A stretch of 64,000 nucleotides of DNA from assembly GCF_001425165.1 (NCBI RefSeq), contig NZ_LMDU01000013.1, forward strand, positions 1 to 64,000, in the 5' to 3' direction. Below the pieces are notes generated by a model. It was not told the origin of the DNA. It saw only the letters and a program-made list of their open reading frames with translations, and did no database searches. Both the position numbers and the translations under genes were made by a program. Of this stretch, positions 41,409 through 50,376 are shown piece after piece (the stretch's first letter is position 1; the number at the start of each line of letters is the position of its first letter). The DNA comes from Pelomonas sp. Root405 (lineage in GTDB: Bacteria; Pseudomonadota; Gammaproteobacteria; Burkholderiales; Burkholderiaceae_C).

Positions 41409-41633
41409 TCAGTCGCCACCCGGTCCCGGCAGGACCCGGACCCGCTGGCCCGCGAAATCGACGACCTGACCGGCGCGGATCTTGGCCGTCTTGCGCAGCT
41501 CGACCTGGCCATCGACGCTGACCTCGCCGGCGGCGATCAGCACGCGGGCGCGGCCGCCGCTGTCGGCCAGGCCGGTGGCCTTGAGCAATTTGTCGAGTTC
41601 GATGAACTCACCGCGAAGTTCCAGCTTGTGCAT
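41409..41633 (-). CDS. S4-domain RNA-binding protein (YbcJ-like)
   Basis: A 74-residue protein that is one S4 domain: LELRGEFIELDKLLKATGLADSGGRARVLIAAGEVSVDG and QVVDFAGQRVRVLP. YbcJ-type proteins bind structured RNA; their exact role is unsettled. The start at MHKLELRGEF gives the standard family length; a frame 23 residues longer overlaps the sequence between this gene and the PEP-CTERM gene and has no family support. Confidence 0.88.
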   Translation of the reverse strand: MHKLELRGEFIELDKLLKATGLADSGGRARVLIAAGEVSVDGQVELRKTAKIRAGQVVDFAGQRVRVLPGPGGD

Positions 41634-41677
41634 GCCGGGATTGTCGCCACAACAGCTGCCATGGCGACACGGCGGCC

Positions 41678-42745
41678 TCAGCGCCGTTGGGCGCGACGCC
41701 ACCTCAGGCCGACGACGCCAAGGCCGCCCAGCATCAACAGCAGGCTCGCAGGCTCCGGCACGGCCGGGGGCGGCGTGAAGCCACCGCCGTTGTCGCCGAA
41801 GTCCCAGTTGGTGTTGGGGTCGTCGACGGTGGCCGAGTTGACGACCGTGCCGTAGAGCGACTGCACGCTGCCCAATCCTTGCTGCTCCGCGCCAGACAGC
41901 AGCGTCGCGCCGAAGGGCAGCTCGATGTAGCTGACGCTGCCGGTCTGCGAGAAGTCCGCGCTGGCGTTGTCGAACGCGTAGGCGTACTGGTAGGCCTGCA
42001 GGTTGAACACCGTTCCGTACTGGAACAGCAGCTTCTTGTAGACCGTCTTGGAGCCCGTCCAGGTCGTGTCCCAGGTGCCCGTGTTGGTGCCGAACTGCGA
42101 TTGGAAGCTGACACCGCCGCTGTCGACGAAGTTGGCGCTGAGATTAAGCTGGGAGTAGGCGTTCTCGCTGTCCAGTGTGCTCGCCGAGTGAGCCGTCGTC
42201 GGAAAGTCGCCATGCAGCGTGATGCCGACCAGGATGGCCCCATAGCTGCCGGCCGGCCGGGCGGGGGTCGGGGCGATGTAGAAGCCCTGGCTCCAGTTGG
42301 CATAGGCGTAGGCATAGGCCGAGGAGTTGGGGGCGTCAGCGGCATTGCCCTGGGCATCGTGCGTGCTGACCGTCATCTGCCCGCGCAGCTTCAGCCCGTC
42401 GACCTGGGCCTGGCCGGTGGCACTGAAGCCATAGAGGCCGTTGCTGGTGACGATGTCATAGATGGGGTCCTGCCCGCCCAGGCCGGGCTGGATCATGAAG
42501 TTCATCGACGCGATGCCGCCCGCCGTGTTGTTCCAGGGCGGCTGGTAGTACGCGTATGAACTCGGCATGCGCAGCTGGAAGCTTGCATTGCCGAGAATGG
42601 CGCTGGTGTAGGAGGTGTCCACGTAACCATAGGTCTGGGCGGACGTGCTGAACGACAGTGTGGGCACGGTCTGCGCCACCGCTCCCCAGGCAGCGCCCGC
42701 GAGCGCCAACCCGGCGCTCAGCCGGGCGAACATGAACTTCTGCAT
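41678..42745 (-). CDS. PEP-CTERM sorting-domain protein
   Basis: A 355-residue exported protein with a signal peptide (MQKFMFARLSAGLALAGAAWG). The mature region is rich in Tyr, Ser and Asn (SAQTYGYVDTSYTSAILGNASFQ, PSSYAYYQPPWNN, NFVDSGGVSFQSQF) and beta-like. I recognise no known catalytic motif. The tag is VPEPASLLLMLGGLGVVGL and RWRRAQRR. An inverted repeat lies about 63 bp before its start. Confidence 0.86.
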   Translation of the reverse strand: MQKFMFARLSAGLALAGAAWGAVAQTVPTLSFSTSAQTYGYVDTSYTSAILGNASFQLRMPSSYAYYQPPWNNTAGGIASMNFMIQPGLGGQDPIYDIVTSNGLYGFSATGQAQVDGLKLRGQMTVSTHDAQGNAADAPNSSAYAYAYANWSQGFYIAPTPARPAGSYGAILVGITLHGDFPTTAHSASTLDSENAYSQLNLSANFVDSGGVSFQSQFGTNTGTWDTTWTGSKTVYKKLLFQYGTVFNLQAYQYAYAFDNASADFSQTGSVSYIELPFGATLLSGAEQQGLGSVQSLYGTVVNSATVDDPNTNWDFGDNGGGFTPPPAVPEPASLLLMLGGLGVVGLRWRRAQRR

Positions 42746-42807
42746 CTTGCTTCCCCTTTGATGGCCGACAGGGCCGGAAAGCAGGATAGGAAGCCGGCGT
42801 CGCGGGC

Positions 42808-42829
42808 CTCTCATCAGAACTGACGAGAG
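42808..42829. promoter_or_regulatory. 10-bp inverted repeat, candidate operator
   Basis: CTCTCATCAG and CTGACGAGAG, separated by AA, form an inverted repeat with one mismatch. It lies between the TPP-enzyme stop and the PEP-CTERM start. Neither strand shows a T-run after it, so an operator for a dimeric regulator is as likely as a weak terminator. Confidence 0.4.
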
Positions 42830-42847
42830 TGCCGAACCTAGGGGGTC

Positions 42848-44566
42848 TCAGCCTTCAACCTGCAGGCGGCGCTGTGCGGACTCGCGGATGGCCGTCAGCG
42901 TGCTGCGCGAGGTGCTCACATCGCTGGACAGCCGCAGGTGCAGCAGCGCTGGCTTGGCCGAAGCGATGGCCGCGTCCAGCGCCGGCCCGACCTCGGCCGT
43001 GCTCTCGGCCTTGAAGGCCGCAAAGCCAAAGGCCTCGGCAAGCCGCGCGAAGTCGGGGTTGAACAGATCGCTGCCCGCCACGCGGCCCGGGTATTCGCGC
43101 TCCTGGTGCATGCGAATGGTGCCGTAGGTGCCGTTGTCGACCACGATGACGAGCAGCTTCCTCGCGCCGTACCCGATGGCCGTGGCCAGCTCCTGGCCCG
43201 TCATCAGGAAGTCGCCGTCACCGGCGATGTTGACGACCCAGCGGTCCTGCAAAAGCGCAGCCGCCACGGCGGCGGGCACGCCGTAGCCCATCGCGCCGGA
43301 GGTCGGCGCCAGCTGCGTCTTGCCGAAACGGTGCAGCGCCGTGTAGCGGTGGAAGCGATGCAGCCAGCCGCTGTAGTTGCCGGCACCGTTGGTGAAGATG
43401 CTGCCCTCGGGCAGCTTGGCATCGACGAGGCGAATCACCTCGGCCATGTCCAGCGGCGCCACCGGCGTAGGCACGAGGTTGGCCTCGTAGTCGGCATGGG
43501 CCGCGGCCGTCCAGTCGCGCCAGGCGATGTCGGCGGGCGGCTGCAGTGCGGCAAGCGCCGGTGCGGCTTGGCCCATGCTCGCGTTGATAAGCAGCTCGGC
43601 CGTGTAGACGCGGCCCAGCTCCTCGGCGCCGGCGTGGATGTGGATGAGCTGCTGCGCCGGGCGCGGTGCCTGCAGCAGCGTGTAGCCGCCAGTCGTCATC
43701 TCGCCCAGGCGCGGTCCGATGGCGAGGATGAGGTCGGCCTCTTTCACGCGCGCCGCGAGCTTGGGATTGATGCCGATGCCGACGTCGCCAGCGTAGTTCG
43801 GGTGGGCGTTGTCGAACAGGTCCTGGAAGCGGAAGGCGCAGCCGACGGGCAGTTGCCAGGCTTCAGCGAAGGCCTGCAGCGCAGTCGTGGCCTCGGACGT
43901 CCAGCCGCCACCGCCGGCGATGACAAGCGGCTTCTTCGCTGCCGCCAGGCGCTCGCGCAGTTCGGCCAGCGCCGCCGGCGTCGGCGCCGCCTCGGCAGGC
44001 CGCGCGGGCGCGACGACCGGTGCGGTGATGGGCTTGGTCAGCATGTCCTCAGGCAGCACCAGCACGACCGGGCCAGGGCGGCCCTGCATGGCGGTGTGGA
44101 AGGCGCGCGCGACGTACTCGGGCAGCCGCTCGGCGTCATGCACCTCGCCCACCCACTTGGCCATGCCGAGCGTGCCGGGGCCGAACATCTGGCGGTAATC
44201 CACCTCCTGGAAGGCCTCGCGGTCGCGCTGGTCGCTGGCGACCTGGCCGATGAACAGGATCATCGGCGTGCTGTCCTGGAAGGCCGTGTGCAGGCCGATG
44301 CTGGCGTTCGTCGCGCCCGGTCCGCGCGTCACGAAGCAGATGCCGGGCTTGCCGGTCAGCTTGCCCTGCGCCTCGGCCATGAAGGCTGCGCCGCCCTCCT
44401 GGCGGCAGGCGATGAAGCGGATCTTGTCGGCGTATTCGTGGAAGCCGTCGAGGACGGCGAGGAAGGATTCGCCGGGCACACCGAAGGCGGTGTCAATGCC
44501 CTGGGCAATCAGCGCTTCGACCAGCTTGTGGCCGGCCAGGCTGGGGGTGGTAGCTTGTCTAGTCAT
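42848..44566 (-). CDS. thiamine-diphosphate-binding protein, acetolactate synthase-like
   Basis: A 572-residue enzyme of the acetolactate synthase large-subunit superfamily. The N-terminal domain has the cofactor-activating Glu in RQEGGAAFMAEAQGKLTGKPG. The C-terminal thiamine-binding motif is GDGDFLMTGQELATAI with NGTYGTIRMHQEREYPG, which orders magnesium and diphosphate. There is no adjacent ilvN regulatory subunit or ilvC, so it is probably a catabolic or specialised decarboxylase or ligase, not the biosynthetic IlvB. Its substrate is unknown. It stands alone between two PEP-CTERM genes. Confidence 0.87.
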   Translation of the reverse strand: MTRQATTPSLAGHKLVEALIAQGIDTAFGVPGESFLAVLDGFHEYADKIRFIACRQEGGAAFMAEAQGKLTGKPGICFVTRGPGATNASIGLHTAFQDSTPMILFIGQVASDQRDREAFQEVDYRQMFGPGTLGMAKWVGEVHDAERLPEYVARAFHTAMQGRPGPVVLVLPEDMLTKPITAPVVAPARPAEAAPTPAALAELRERLAAAKKPLVIAGGGGWTSEATTALQAFAEAWQLPVGCAFRFQDLFDNAHPNYAGDVGIGINPKLAARVKEADLILAIGPRLGEMTTGGYTLLQAPRPAQQLIHIHAGAEELGRVYTAELLINASMGQAAPALAALQPPADIAWRDWTAAAHADYEANLVPTPVAPLDMAEVIRLVDAKLPEGSIFTNGAGNYSGWLHRFHRYTALHRFGKTQLAPTSGAMGYGVPAAVAAALLQDRWVVNIAGDGDFLMTGQELATAIGYGARKLLVIVVDNGTYGTIRMHQEREYPGRVAGSDLFNPDFARLAEAFGFAAFKAESTAEVGPALDAAIASAKPALLHLRLSSDVSTSRSTLTAIRESAQRRLQVEG

Positions 44567-44610
44567 GTTGGGACTTTAGCCGGCAGCCCGGCCGGCGAGG
44601 CCACCACAGG

Positions 44611-44621
44611 TGTCGGGAAAC
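44611..44621 (+). promoter_or_regulatory. candidate PEP-CTERM upstream motif (TGTCGGGAAAC)
   Basis: TGTCGGGAAAC, followed by TTTACG, lies 166 bp before the small PEP-CTERM gene. It is the best example of a sequence also found in near form at 31668 and, on the minus strand, at 41252-41262. The function is unproven. Confidence 0.27.
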
Positions 44622-44776
44622 TTTACGAAGCTCGCTCGCCCAGACAGCCCCAGGCGGATGGCGCCGGGGGCTCCAATGTGGAATTGCCGGGCGCCGACGA
44701 GGAATGCACCGGCCCTGCCGCATGCAGGGAGCGATTCTTGCGTCGACCCATCGCCCAACCTCGCAGGAGCACCGTG

Positions 44777-45295
44777 ATGAACTTCAAGCACATAGCAGCC
44801 ACTCTCAGCTTGGCCCTCGCCAGCCCGTTCGCGGGGGCGGCGCTGATCTACACGTTCAACTACGACGCCATGGGCAACTACGGGGCGGCGTCCATCAGCT
44901 TCAGCAGCGCCGGCTTTGCGCAGAACACGGGGGATGTCCTCACCTATGTCAACGGCGACATCAACGGCTGCGCACCGACGTCCATCGCCGTTGACGGGCT
45001 CAACGCCTTCGCGACGCCCGTCTTCGCCAACGGATCCTGCGGTGACGGCGTGGGTCCGGCCGTCGACGGCCTCTTCTTCAGGCCGGACGTGATGCCACCG
45101 CTGACCCTCGGCACCTTCGTGTCCACGGGCACAGCAGGACGCCAGTTCGAGTTCGCAGGCGGCAACTTCTACCAGTACGTCGATGGCTCGCTGACGATTC
45201 GCGATGACGGCGTGCTTCCCGAACCGGCATCCTTGTCGCTGGTCGGGCTGGCGCTCGCGCTGGGCGCGGGCCTGCGCATGCGTCGCCGGCAGTAG
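44777..45295 (+). CDS. small PEP-CTERM sorting-domain protein
   Basis: A 172-residue exported protein with a signal peptide (MNFKHIAATLSLALASPFAGAA). The mature part of about 120 residues is beta-rich with two Cys (GDINGCAP, NGSCGDG). Its function is unknown. The tag is LPEPASLSLVGLALALGAG and RMRRRQ. CAGGAG lies 9 bases upstream of the start. It is divergent from the TPP enzyme and converges on a hypothetical gene. Confidence 0.86.
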   Translation: MNFKHIAATLSLALASPFAGAALIYTFNYDAMGNYGAASISFSSAGFAQNTGDVLTYVNGDINGCAPTSIAVDGLNAFATPVFANGSCGDGVGPAVDGLFFRPDVMPPLTLGTFVSTGTAGRQFEFAGGNFYQYVDGSLTIRDDGVLPEPASLSLVGLALALGAGLRMRRRQ

Positions 45296-45307
45296 CGGCC
45301 GGCGGCG

Positions 45308-45781
45308 CTACGGCACGTTCAGCCACTGCCAGAGCGTGTAGACAGAAGCCGCCACGCCGATCAACGTGACCAGCACCTGCAAAGCTGGCGGCACCGTGAT
45401 GAGCGACTTCTGCCACCACTGCGTCCAGCCGGGGTGACGCTCCTTGAGCCACTCGATGGCGTCGGACGTCGGCACCAGCCTCTCACCCGTGACACCCAGA
45501 TAGTCCTTGGACATCAACTCACTGACCCACGCCTGCACCTGCGCCTGCCGCTCAGCCTCGGCACCCGGCGGGTGGAGTTCGGCCTCGAAGAAGGCCAGCG
45601 CCGAGAACGGCAGGCCGTCGCGGCGGACCTGCTGCACGTCAGGCCGCCAGAAATAGCCGAGAAGCCTCACGTGGTCTGACGACAGCTTGTGCCGCTCCGC
45701 CTCGTTGCTGCGGTGCTTGTGTTCTTTGGCACGCGCTTCCAGTTCGGCCAGCAGCCGGTACCAGTCGTCAGGCTTGCCCAT
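45308..45781 (-). CDS. hypothetical protein with C-terminal membrane helix
   Basis: A 157-residue protein of unknown function. The N-terminal 120 residues are soluble and charged, with coiled-coil potential (LLAELEARAKEHKHRSNEAERHKL), and contain a conserved-looking AFFEAELHPPGAEAERQAQVQAWVSELMSK. One transmembrane helix lies at about 130-152 (ALQVLVTLIGVAASVYTLWQWL). There is no signal peptide, so it is probably tail-anchored with the bulk in the cytoplasm. The start MGKPDDWYRLL was chosen because the longer frame is antisense to the transporter. It is read in the same direction as the AI-2E transporter gene upstream. Confidence 0.7.
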   Translation of the reverse strand: MGKPDDWYRLLAELEARAKEHKHRSNEAERHKLSSDHVRLLGYFWRPDVQQVRRDGLPFSALAFFEAELHPPGAEAERQAQVQAWVSELMSKDYLGVTGERLVPTSDAIEWLKERHPGWTQWWQKSLITVPPALQVLVTLIGVAASVYTLWQWLNVP

Positions 45782-45855
45782 CAACAGCTCCCGTCGTGAG
45801 GACGGCGCAGTATGCGCAGTCGTGGGACGGCGCACCAGCCCTGGAACGCCCAGCG

Positions 45856-46977
45856 CTAAGGTGTTGACTGACCGTCGGAGCCGTCGCCCTCGGCGTGCGC
45901 CGCGGCCAGCGCCTCTTCCCGCGCGGTGGCGAACAAGTCCCACACGGCCATGAACATCGCTGCGATGACCGGGCCGATGACGAAACCGTTGATGCCGAAG
46001 ATGGCCATGCCGCCAATGGTCGAGATCAGCACCAGGTAGTCGGGCATCTTGGTGTCCTTGCCGACCAGGATCGGGCGCAGCACGTTGTCCACCAGGCCGA
46101 TGACGAGCACGCCATAGGCGATCAGCGCCACGCCCTGCCAGATGGCCCCCGTGACCAGGAAATAGATGGCCACCGGCAGCCAGATCAGCGCCGCACCGAT
46201 AGCCGGCAGCAGCGACAGGAAACCCATGATCACCGCCCACAGCAGCGCGCCCTGGATGTTCAGGTACCAGAACGCCAGGCCGCCCAACGCGCCCTGGGTG
46301 GCGGCCACCAGCACATTGCCCTTGACGGTGGCGCGGATGACGGTGATGAACTTGGCCGACAGGTGGCGTCGATGGTCAGGGTCGAGCGGCACGGCGGCGC
46401 GCAGGCGCCGGCTCAGGCCCACGCCGTCGCGCAGCAGGAAGAAGGCCAGGTACAGCATCACGAAGAAGCTGACCACCAGGTCCAGCGCGTTCTGCCCGAC
46501 GCTGTAGACCTGGGTCGCAATCGCCTGGCTGCCACGGCCGATGGCATCGGTGATGCGCGCCTGCAGTTCCTTGAAATCCGTCAGGCCGAAGTGCTCCAGC
46601 AGGTCGTGAAGCCCGGTCGGCAGCACCGCGACGACCTGTTCGAAGTACCGGGCAAAGTCCGTCTCGCCCGATTGCAGCCGCTGGTAGAGCGCGGCGCCTT
46701 CCTTGACCAGCATGCCGGTCAACAGGCTCAGGGGCAGCACGACGATCAGCACGATCATCAACAGGGTGACCAGGGCCGCCAGCGTGCGCCGCTGCTTCCA
46801 CCTGCGCATCAGCCAGGCATGGACCGGCATGAAGATGATGGCGATGACGGCGCCCCAGAACACGGCGCCGAAGAACGGCTGCAGGATCCAAGCGAACGCC
46901 AGGCTGACCGCGACCATCAGCGCCAGGAAGGCGTTGTGCTCAAGGGTCGGTGAGGTGACGAAGTTCTTGAATTTCAT
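45856..46977 (-). CDS. AI-2E family transporter
   Basis: A 373-residue inner-membrane protein of the AI-2E/PerM family with about eight transmembrane helices (for example LALMVAVSLAFAWILQPFFGAVFWGAV and DLVVSFFVMLYLAFFLL). The conserved family region is NVLRPILVGKDTKMPDYLVLISTIGGMAIFGINGFVIGPVI. Members are proposed exporters; autoinducer-2 transport has been shown for few, so the substrate is open. The start at MKFKNFVTSPTLEHN was chosen over a frame 13 residues longer. Confidence 0.9.
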   Translation of the reverse strand: MKFKNFVTSPTLEHNAFLALMVAVSLAFAWILQPFFGAVFWGAVIAIIFMPVHAWLMRRWKQRRTLAALVTLLMIVLIVVLPLSLLTGMLVKEGAALYQRLQSGETDFARYFEQVVAVLPTGLHDLLEHFGLTDFKELQARITDAIGRGSQAIATQVYSVGQNALDLVVSFFVMLYLAFFLLRDGVGLSRRLRAAVPLDPDHRRHLSAKFITVIRATVKGNVLVAATQGALGGLAFWYLNIQGALLWAVIMGFLSLLPAIGAALIWLPVAIYFLVTGAIWQGVALIAYGVLVIGLVDNVLRPILVGKDTKMPDYLVLISTIGGMAIFGINGFVIGPVIAAMFMAVWDLFATAREEALAAAHAEGDGSDGQSTP

Positions 46978-47049
46978 GGCGCGGCGGGTCAACCCGGGGT
47001 GGGCGATGTCGCGCATGGTACGGGCGGGCCACGCCGCCTCACGTCGCTC

Positions 47050-48300
47050 TCAGGCCGGCACCGCGGCCGCCGCCCGGCGGCTGAGCCCCAGCCCCACCAG
47101 CCCCGCCGAAGCAATGCCCAGCATCAGCGCCGCCGCTGAGCCGGCGAATACGCCGCGCGGCATGCCGTGGTCGAGGATGGCGCCGAACACCGGCGCAGCA
47201 ATCGCAAAGCCGATGTCCAGACCGGAGTAGACCGTGCCATAGACCCGCCCGGTTGCCCCCGGCGGCGAGGCGCGCTTGATCAGCATGTCGCGCGACGGGC
47301 CGGCCAGGCCGGTGCCAAAGCCCGCCAGCGCAGCGACGCTGGCCGCCAGCGCGCCGGGCAGCCAGCCGCTGGCCACCAGCAGCAGCAGCGCCGCGGCAAA
47401 GGCCATGGCATAGGCAATCGTCCGCTCCAGCCGCTCGGCCCTGGCCACGAGGAAACCGCCACAGACCATGCCCGCCGCGCCGGCCAGCATGTAGCCGGTG
47501 ACGACATACGCGGTCAGCGCCAGCGGCAGGCCGTAGATTTGATGCAGCGCCGGGCTGGCAAAGCTCTGGATGGCCGACAGCGCGGCCGTGGTCCAGAAGA
47601 AGAAGGAGAAGCACAGCCACACCGACGGCAGCTTCAGGAAGGCCATCGGGTGCTCGGGCTTGGCACCCGCGGCCGGCTTGGCGTGGCCCCAGGAGCCCTC
47701 GCGGTCGTCGATGGCCGAGCGCTGCCAGAACAGCAGGGTCATCACCGCCAGCGCGACGAGCGCGGTGCCCACATAGGCGAAGCGCCAGTTGCCGGTGGCT
47801 TGCGCAATGCCGATGGAGAACACAGGCGCCAGCGCCCAGCCGAGGTTGCCGCTGATGCCATGCACCGAGAAGGCATGGCCCAGGCGTGGTTGCGACACGC
47901 GCTTGTTCAAGATGGTGAAGTCGGCCGGGTGGAAGGGCGCATTGCCAACACCGGCCAGCGCCGCGGCGAGCATCAAGCCGCCAAAGCCCTGCGCCAGGCC
48001 AGCCGCAACGGAGGCGAAGAAGAAGCAGACCATCGCCGCGAACAGCACGGGCCGCGCACCGATGCGGTCGACGAGAAAGCCCGCCAGCGCCTGGCCGGCA
48101 CCCGAGATGACGAAGAAGGTCGTCACCAGCAAGCCCAGCTCGGAATAGCTCAGCCCGAACGCCTGGATGAAGGCCGGGAACAGCGGCGGCAGCAACATGT
48201 GGAAGAAATGCGAGGTGCCATGCGCGACGCCGATGGTCGAGATCGTCGTGATGTCGCGCCGGCGCAGGCTGCCAGCGTCGAGGGGGATTGCGGTGTCCAT
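47050..48300 (-). CDS. major facilitator superfamily transporter, Fsr-like
   Basis: A 416-residue permease with 12 predicted transmembrane helices. Helix 1 reads ISTIGVAHGTSHFFHMLLPPLFP, and the loop 2-3 motif is GFLVDRIGARPVLFAAM. This resembles the fosmidomycin-resistance (Fsr) branch of efflux transporters. The mid-region GVGNAPFHPADFTILNKRV, then LGHAFSVHGISGNLGWALAP, supports that branch. It is divergent from the AraC regulator (70 bp gap), which probably controls it. Exported drug or metabolite is unknown. Confidence 0.88.
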   Translation of the reverse strand: MDTAIPLDAGSLRRRDITTISTIGVAHGTSHFFHMLLPPLFPAFIQAFGLSYSELGLLVTTFFVISGAGQALAGFLVDRIGARPVLFAAMVCFFFASVAAGLAQGFGGLMLAAALAGVGNAPFHPADFTILNKRVSQPRLGHAFSVHGISGNLGWALAPVFSIGIAQATGNWRFAYVGTALVALAVMTLLFWQRSAIDDREGSWGHAKPAAGAKPEHPMAFLKLPSVWLCFSFFFWTTAALSAIQSFASPALHQIYGLPLALTAYVVTGYMLAGAAGMVCGGFLVARAERLERTIAYAMAFAAALLLLVASGWLPGALAASVAALAGFGTGLAGPSRDMLIKRASPPGATGRVYGTVYSGLDIGFAIAAPVFGAILDHGMPRGVFAGSAAALMLGIASAGLVGLGLSRRAAAAVPA

Positions 48301-48370
48301 GGGCAACACTTTAGGAACTGGCCCGCAGGCGTGGTTGCGACGGTTCGTCAATTCCTGTTGAAATCCAGTC

Positions 48371-49189
48371 ATGGCCAGCCGCAACAGCATCCCAGCCCTG
48401 TCACCCGCTCGATACGCGCCAACGCCGGAGCGCCCGCTGCGGGCCAAGGCGCGCCTGCTGGAGCACCTGACCGACATCCAGCCGCATCGCCATGACTGGG
48501 CACAACTGGTCTTCTCGATGACCGGCGCCGTGCGCGTGAGCACGGAAGGCACCCAGACGGCCACCTACATCGTGCCGCCCTCACGCGCGGTGTGGATCCC
48601 GCCCGGCATCGTCCATGCCGTGACGGCCATCGAGCGCTGTGACCTGCGCACTGTCTATCTGGGCGCCGAGCTGCTGCCCGGCGACGCGTGGCGCGTTGGC
48701 CGCGTGCTGGAGGTGTCGCCCCTGTTGCGCGAGCTGGTGGCGGCGCTGCCCGGCGAGCCGGACCCACAGCCAACGGAGACATCGGACGAGGCCGAACGCC
48801 GCCAGGGCATCGAGCGCCTCGTGCTGGCCGAGCTCAAACGCGCTCGCCCGCTGGCGCTGGGCGTCGCCCTGCCCCAGGACGCCCGGCTGCGCCGCCTGTG
48901 TGAAGCCATGCTGCGCGAGCCCGGCCGCCATGCCGGCCTGGACGAATGGGCGGCAGAGGCCGGCGCCAGCCCGCGCACGCTGAGCCGGCTGTTCCGCGAG
49001 CAGCTCGGCACCAGCTTTGCGCAATGGCGTTCGCAGTTGCTGCTGGCCCATGCGCTGACGCTGGCGGCGCGCGGCCGGCCCATGAGCCATATCGCGGCCG
49101 AGCTGGGCTATGCCAGCGCCAGCGCCTTCACCGCCATGGTCACGCGCACGGTCGGCATGCCGCCGAGCCGCTTTTTCGCAGCAGCCTGA
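48371..49189 (+). CDS. AraC-family transcriptional regulator
   Basis: A 272-residue regulator with an N-terminal cupin-like sensor (QPHRHDWAQLVFSMTGAVRVSTEG, VPPSRAVWIPPGIVHAVTA) and a C-terminal double HTH (LDEWAAEAGASPRTLSRLFREQLGTSFAQWRSQLLLAHAL, AELGYASASAFTAMV). The cupin HxH residues suggest metal or small-molecule sensing. It resembles the NimR-type regulators that control a divergent efflux pump, and here the divergent gene is an MFS exporter. Confidence 0.91.
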   Translation: MASRNSIPALSPARYAPTPERPLRAKARLLEHLTDIQPHRHDWAQLVFSMTGAVRVSTEGTQTATYIVPPSRAVWIPPGIVHAVTAIERCDLRTVYLGAELLPGDAWRVGRVLEVSPLLRELVAALPGEPDPQPTETSDEAERRQGIERLVLAELKRARPLALGVALPQDARLRRLCEAMLREPGRHAGLDEWAAEAGASPRTLSRLFREQLGTSFAQWRSQLLLAHALTLAARGRPMSHIAAELGYASASAFTAMVTRTVGMPPSRFFAAA

Positions 49190-49340
49190 GGCTTGCCAGC
49201 GCCGAACCGCCTCGCTTACGCCCTCTTACGTCGGCTTGACGCCGCGGTCCTCGGCGGGCAGCCCCCGCGCGTTGAACTGATGACCGCGCGTGCCAACATG
49301 GCTCTCGAGGATCAACGACAAACCTACAAGGAGAATCGCC

Positions 49341-50315
49341 ATGCAAAGACGTCAATTGGCCCTCGGCGCAGGCAGTGCCCTGCTGGTCGCACTGCTGGCC
49401 CGGCCCGCCTGGGCGCAGAACGACGACAGCGGCGAATTCACCATCCTGCAGGCCCACTACGGCACCGAGAACAACCACGTCGACGTGACGCGGCGGTTGC
49501 GCGACCTGGCGCGCCAGGACCGGCGCTTTCAGCTGACCAACGATCTCTTCGGTGTCGACCCCGAGCCCGGCCGGCAGAAGACGCTGCGCCTTTATGTGCG
49601 GGACCGCCAGGGCCAGGAGCGCTACCTCGACTTCCGCGAGCGCGACTGGATCGAAGGCGCCCAGTTCGTCGGCTGGGGCCGCGGCAACTGGGGCGAATCG
49701 GACGGCCGCCGTGGCTGGCAGGGCAACGACCGCGATGGCCGGGACGAGCGCCGTGGTCAAGACCGCGACAGCGGCGAGTTCACGATCCTGCATGCCACCT
49801 ATGGCACGGGACGCCGCGAGGTGGACGTGACCGACCGGCTGCGCGAACTGGCGCGGCGTGATGTGAGCTTCCGCCTGACGAACGACGCCTTCCGCGGTGT
49901 CGACCCCGACCCGGGCCGCACCAAGCGGCTGCGCATCGTCGCCCGCGACCGCGCTGGTCGGCAGCGCAATTTCGACTACCGCGAATACCAGACGGTGGAC
50001 GGCAGCCAGTTCATCGGCTGGGGCCGCGGCGACTGGGGCCGGCGTGGTGATCACGGTCCCAACCGACCCAACGGCATGGGCCGCCTCGTCATCGACGAAG
50101 CCCGCTACGGCGGCGAGGCCCGCTGGGTGGACGTGACACAACAGGTGCGTGCCCAGGTTCGCGCCGATCAACTGGATGTCGAGGTGCGCAACGAGCTGTT
50201 CGGCTTCGACCCGGTCCCCGGCCAGCGCAAGGCGCTGATCGTGACCTACCGGCGCGGCAACGAGCCGAGCCGCACCGTGCAGGTCAGCGAACGCGATGTG
50301 ATGCGCCTGCCCTGA
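49341..50315 (+). CDS. exported protein with three DUF3395-like repeats
   Basis: A 324-residue protein with a signal peptide ([25 protein letters not shown]). Three related repeats of about 75 residues lie at about 32-105, 146-220 and 247-321. Each has a YG start, VDVT, then a ND or NE (lacking in none) followed by G-DP-PG and K-L. Linkers GWGRGNWG and GWGRGDWG follow the first two. The pattern resembles DUF3395, known as the C-terminal part of eukaryotic DNAJC11. The first two are closest to each other, so one probably duplicated recently. AAGGAG precedes the ATG by 9 bases. Function is unknown; a periplasmic binding role is a guess. Confidence 0.75.
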   Translation: MQRRQLALGAGSALLVALLARPAWAQNDDSGEFTILQAHYGTENNHVDVTRRLRDLARQDRRFQLTNDLFGVDPEPGRQKTLRLYVRDRQGQERYLDFRERDWIEGAQFVGWGRGNWGESDGRRGWQGNDRDGRDERRGQDRDSGEFTILHATYGTGRREVDVTDRLRELARRDVSFRLTNDAFRGVDPDPGRTKRLRIVARDRAGRQRNFDYREYQTVDGSQFIGWGRGDWGRRGDHGPNRPNGMGRLVIDEARYGGEARWVDVTQQVRAQVRADQLDVEVRNELFGFDPVPGQRKALIVTYRRGNEPSRTVQVSERDVMRLP

Positions 50316-50376
50316 ACAGGGGGACCGGCTCTGCGCGACACTTGATGCCGTCAACCGCGGCCTGTCGCACGCCACC

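Noticed and set aside
42848..44566. Biosynthetic acetolactate synthase (ilvB)
   Set aside because: No ilvN or ilvC neighbour, and orphan members of this superfamily have many other activities; a specific name is not supported.
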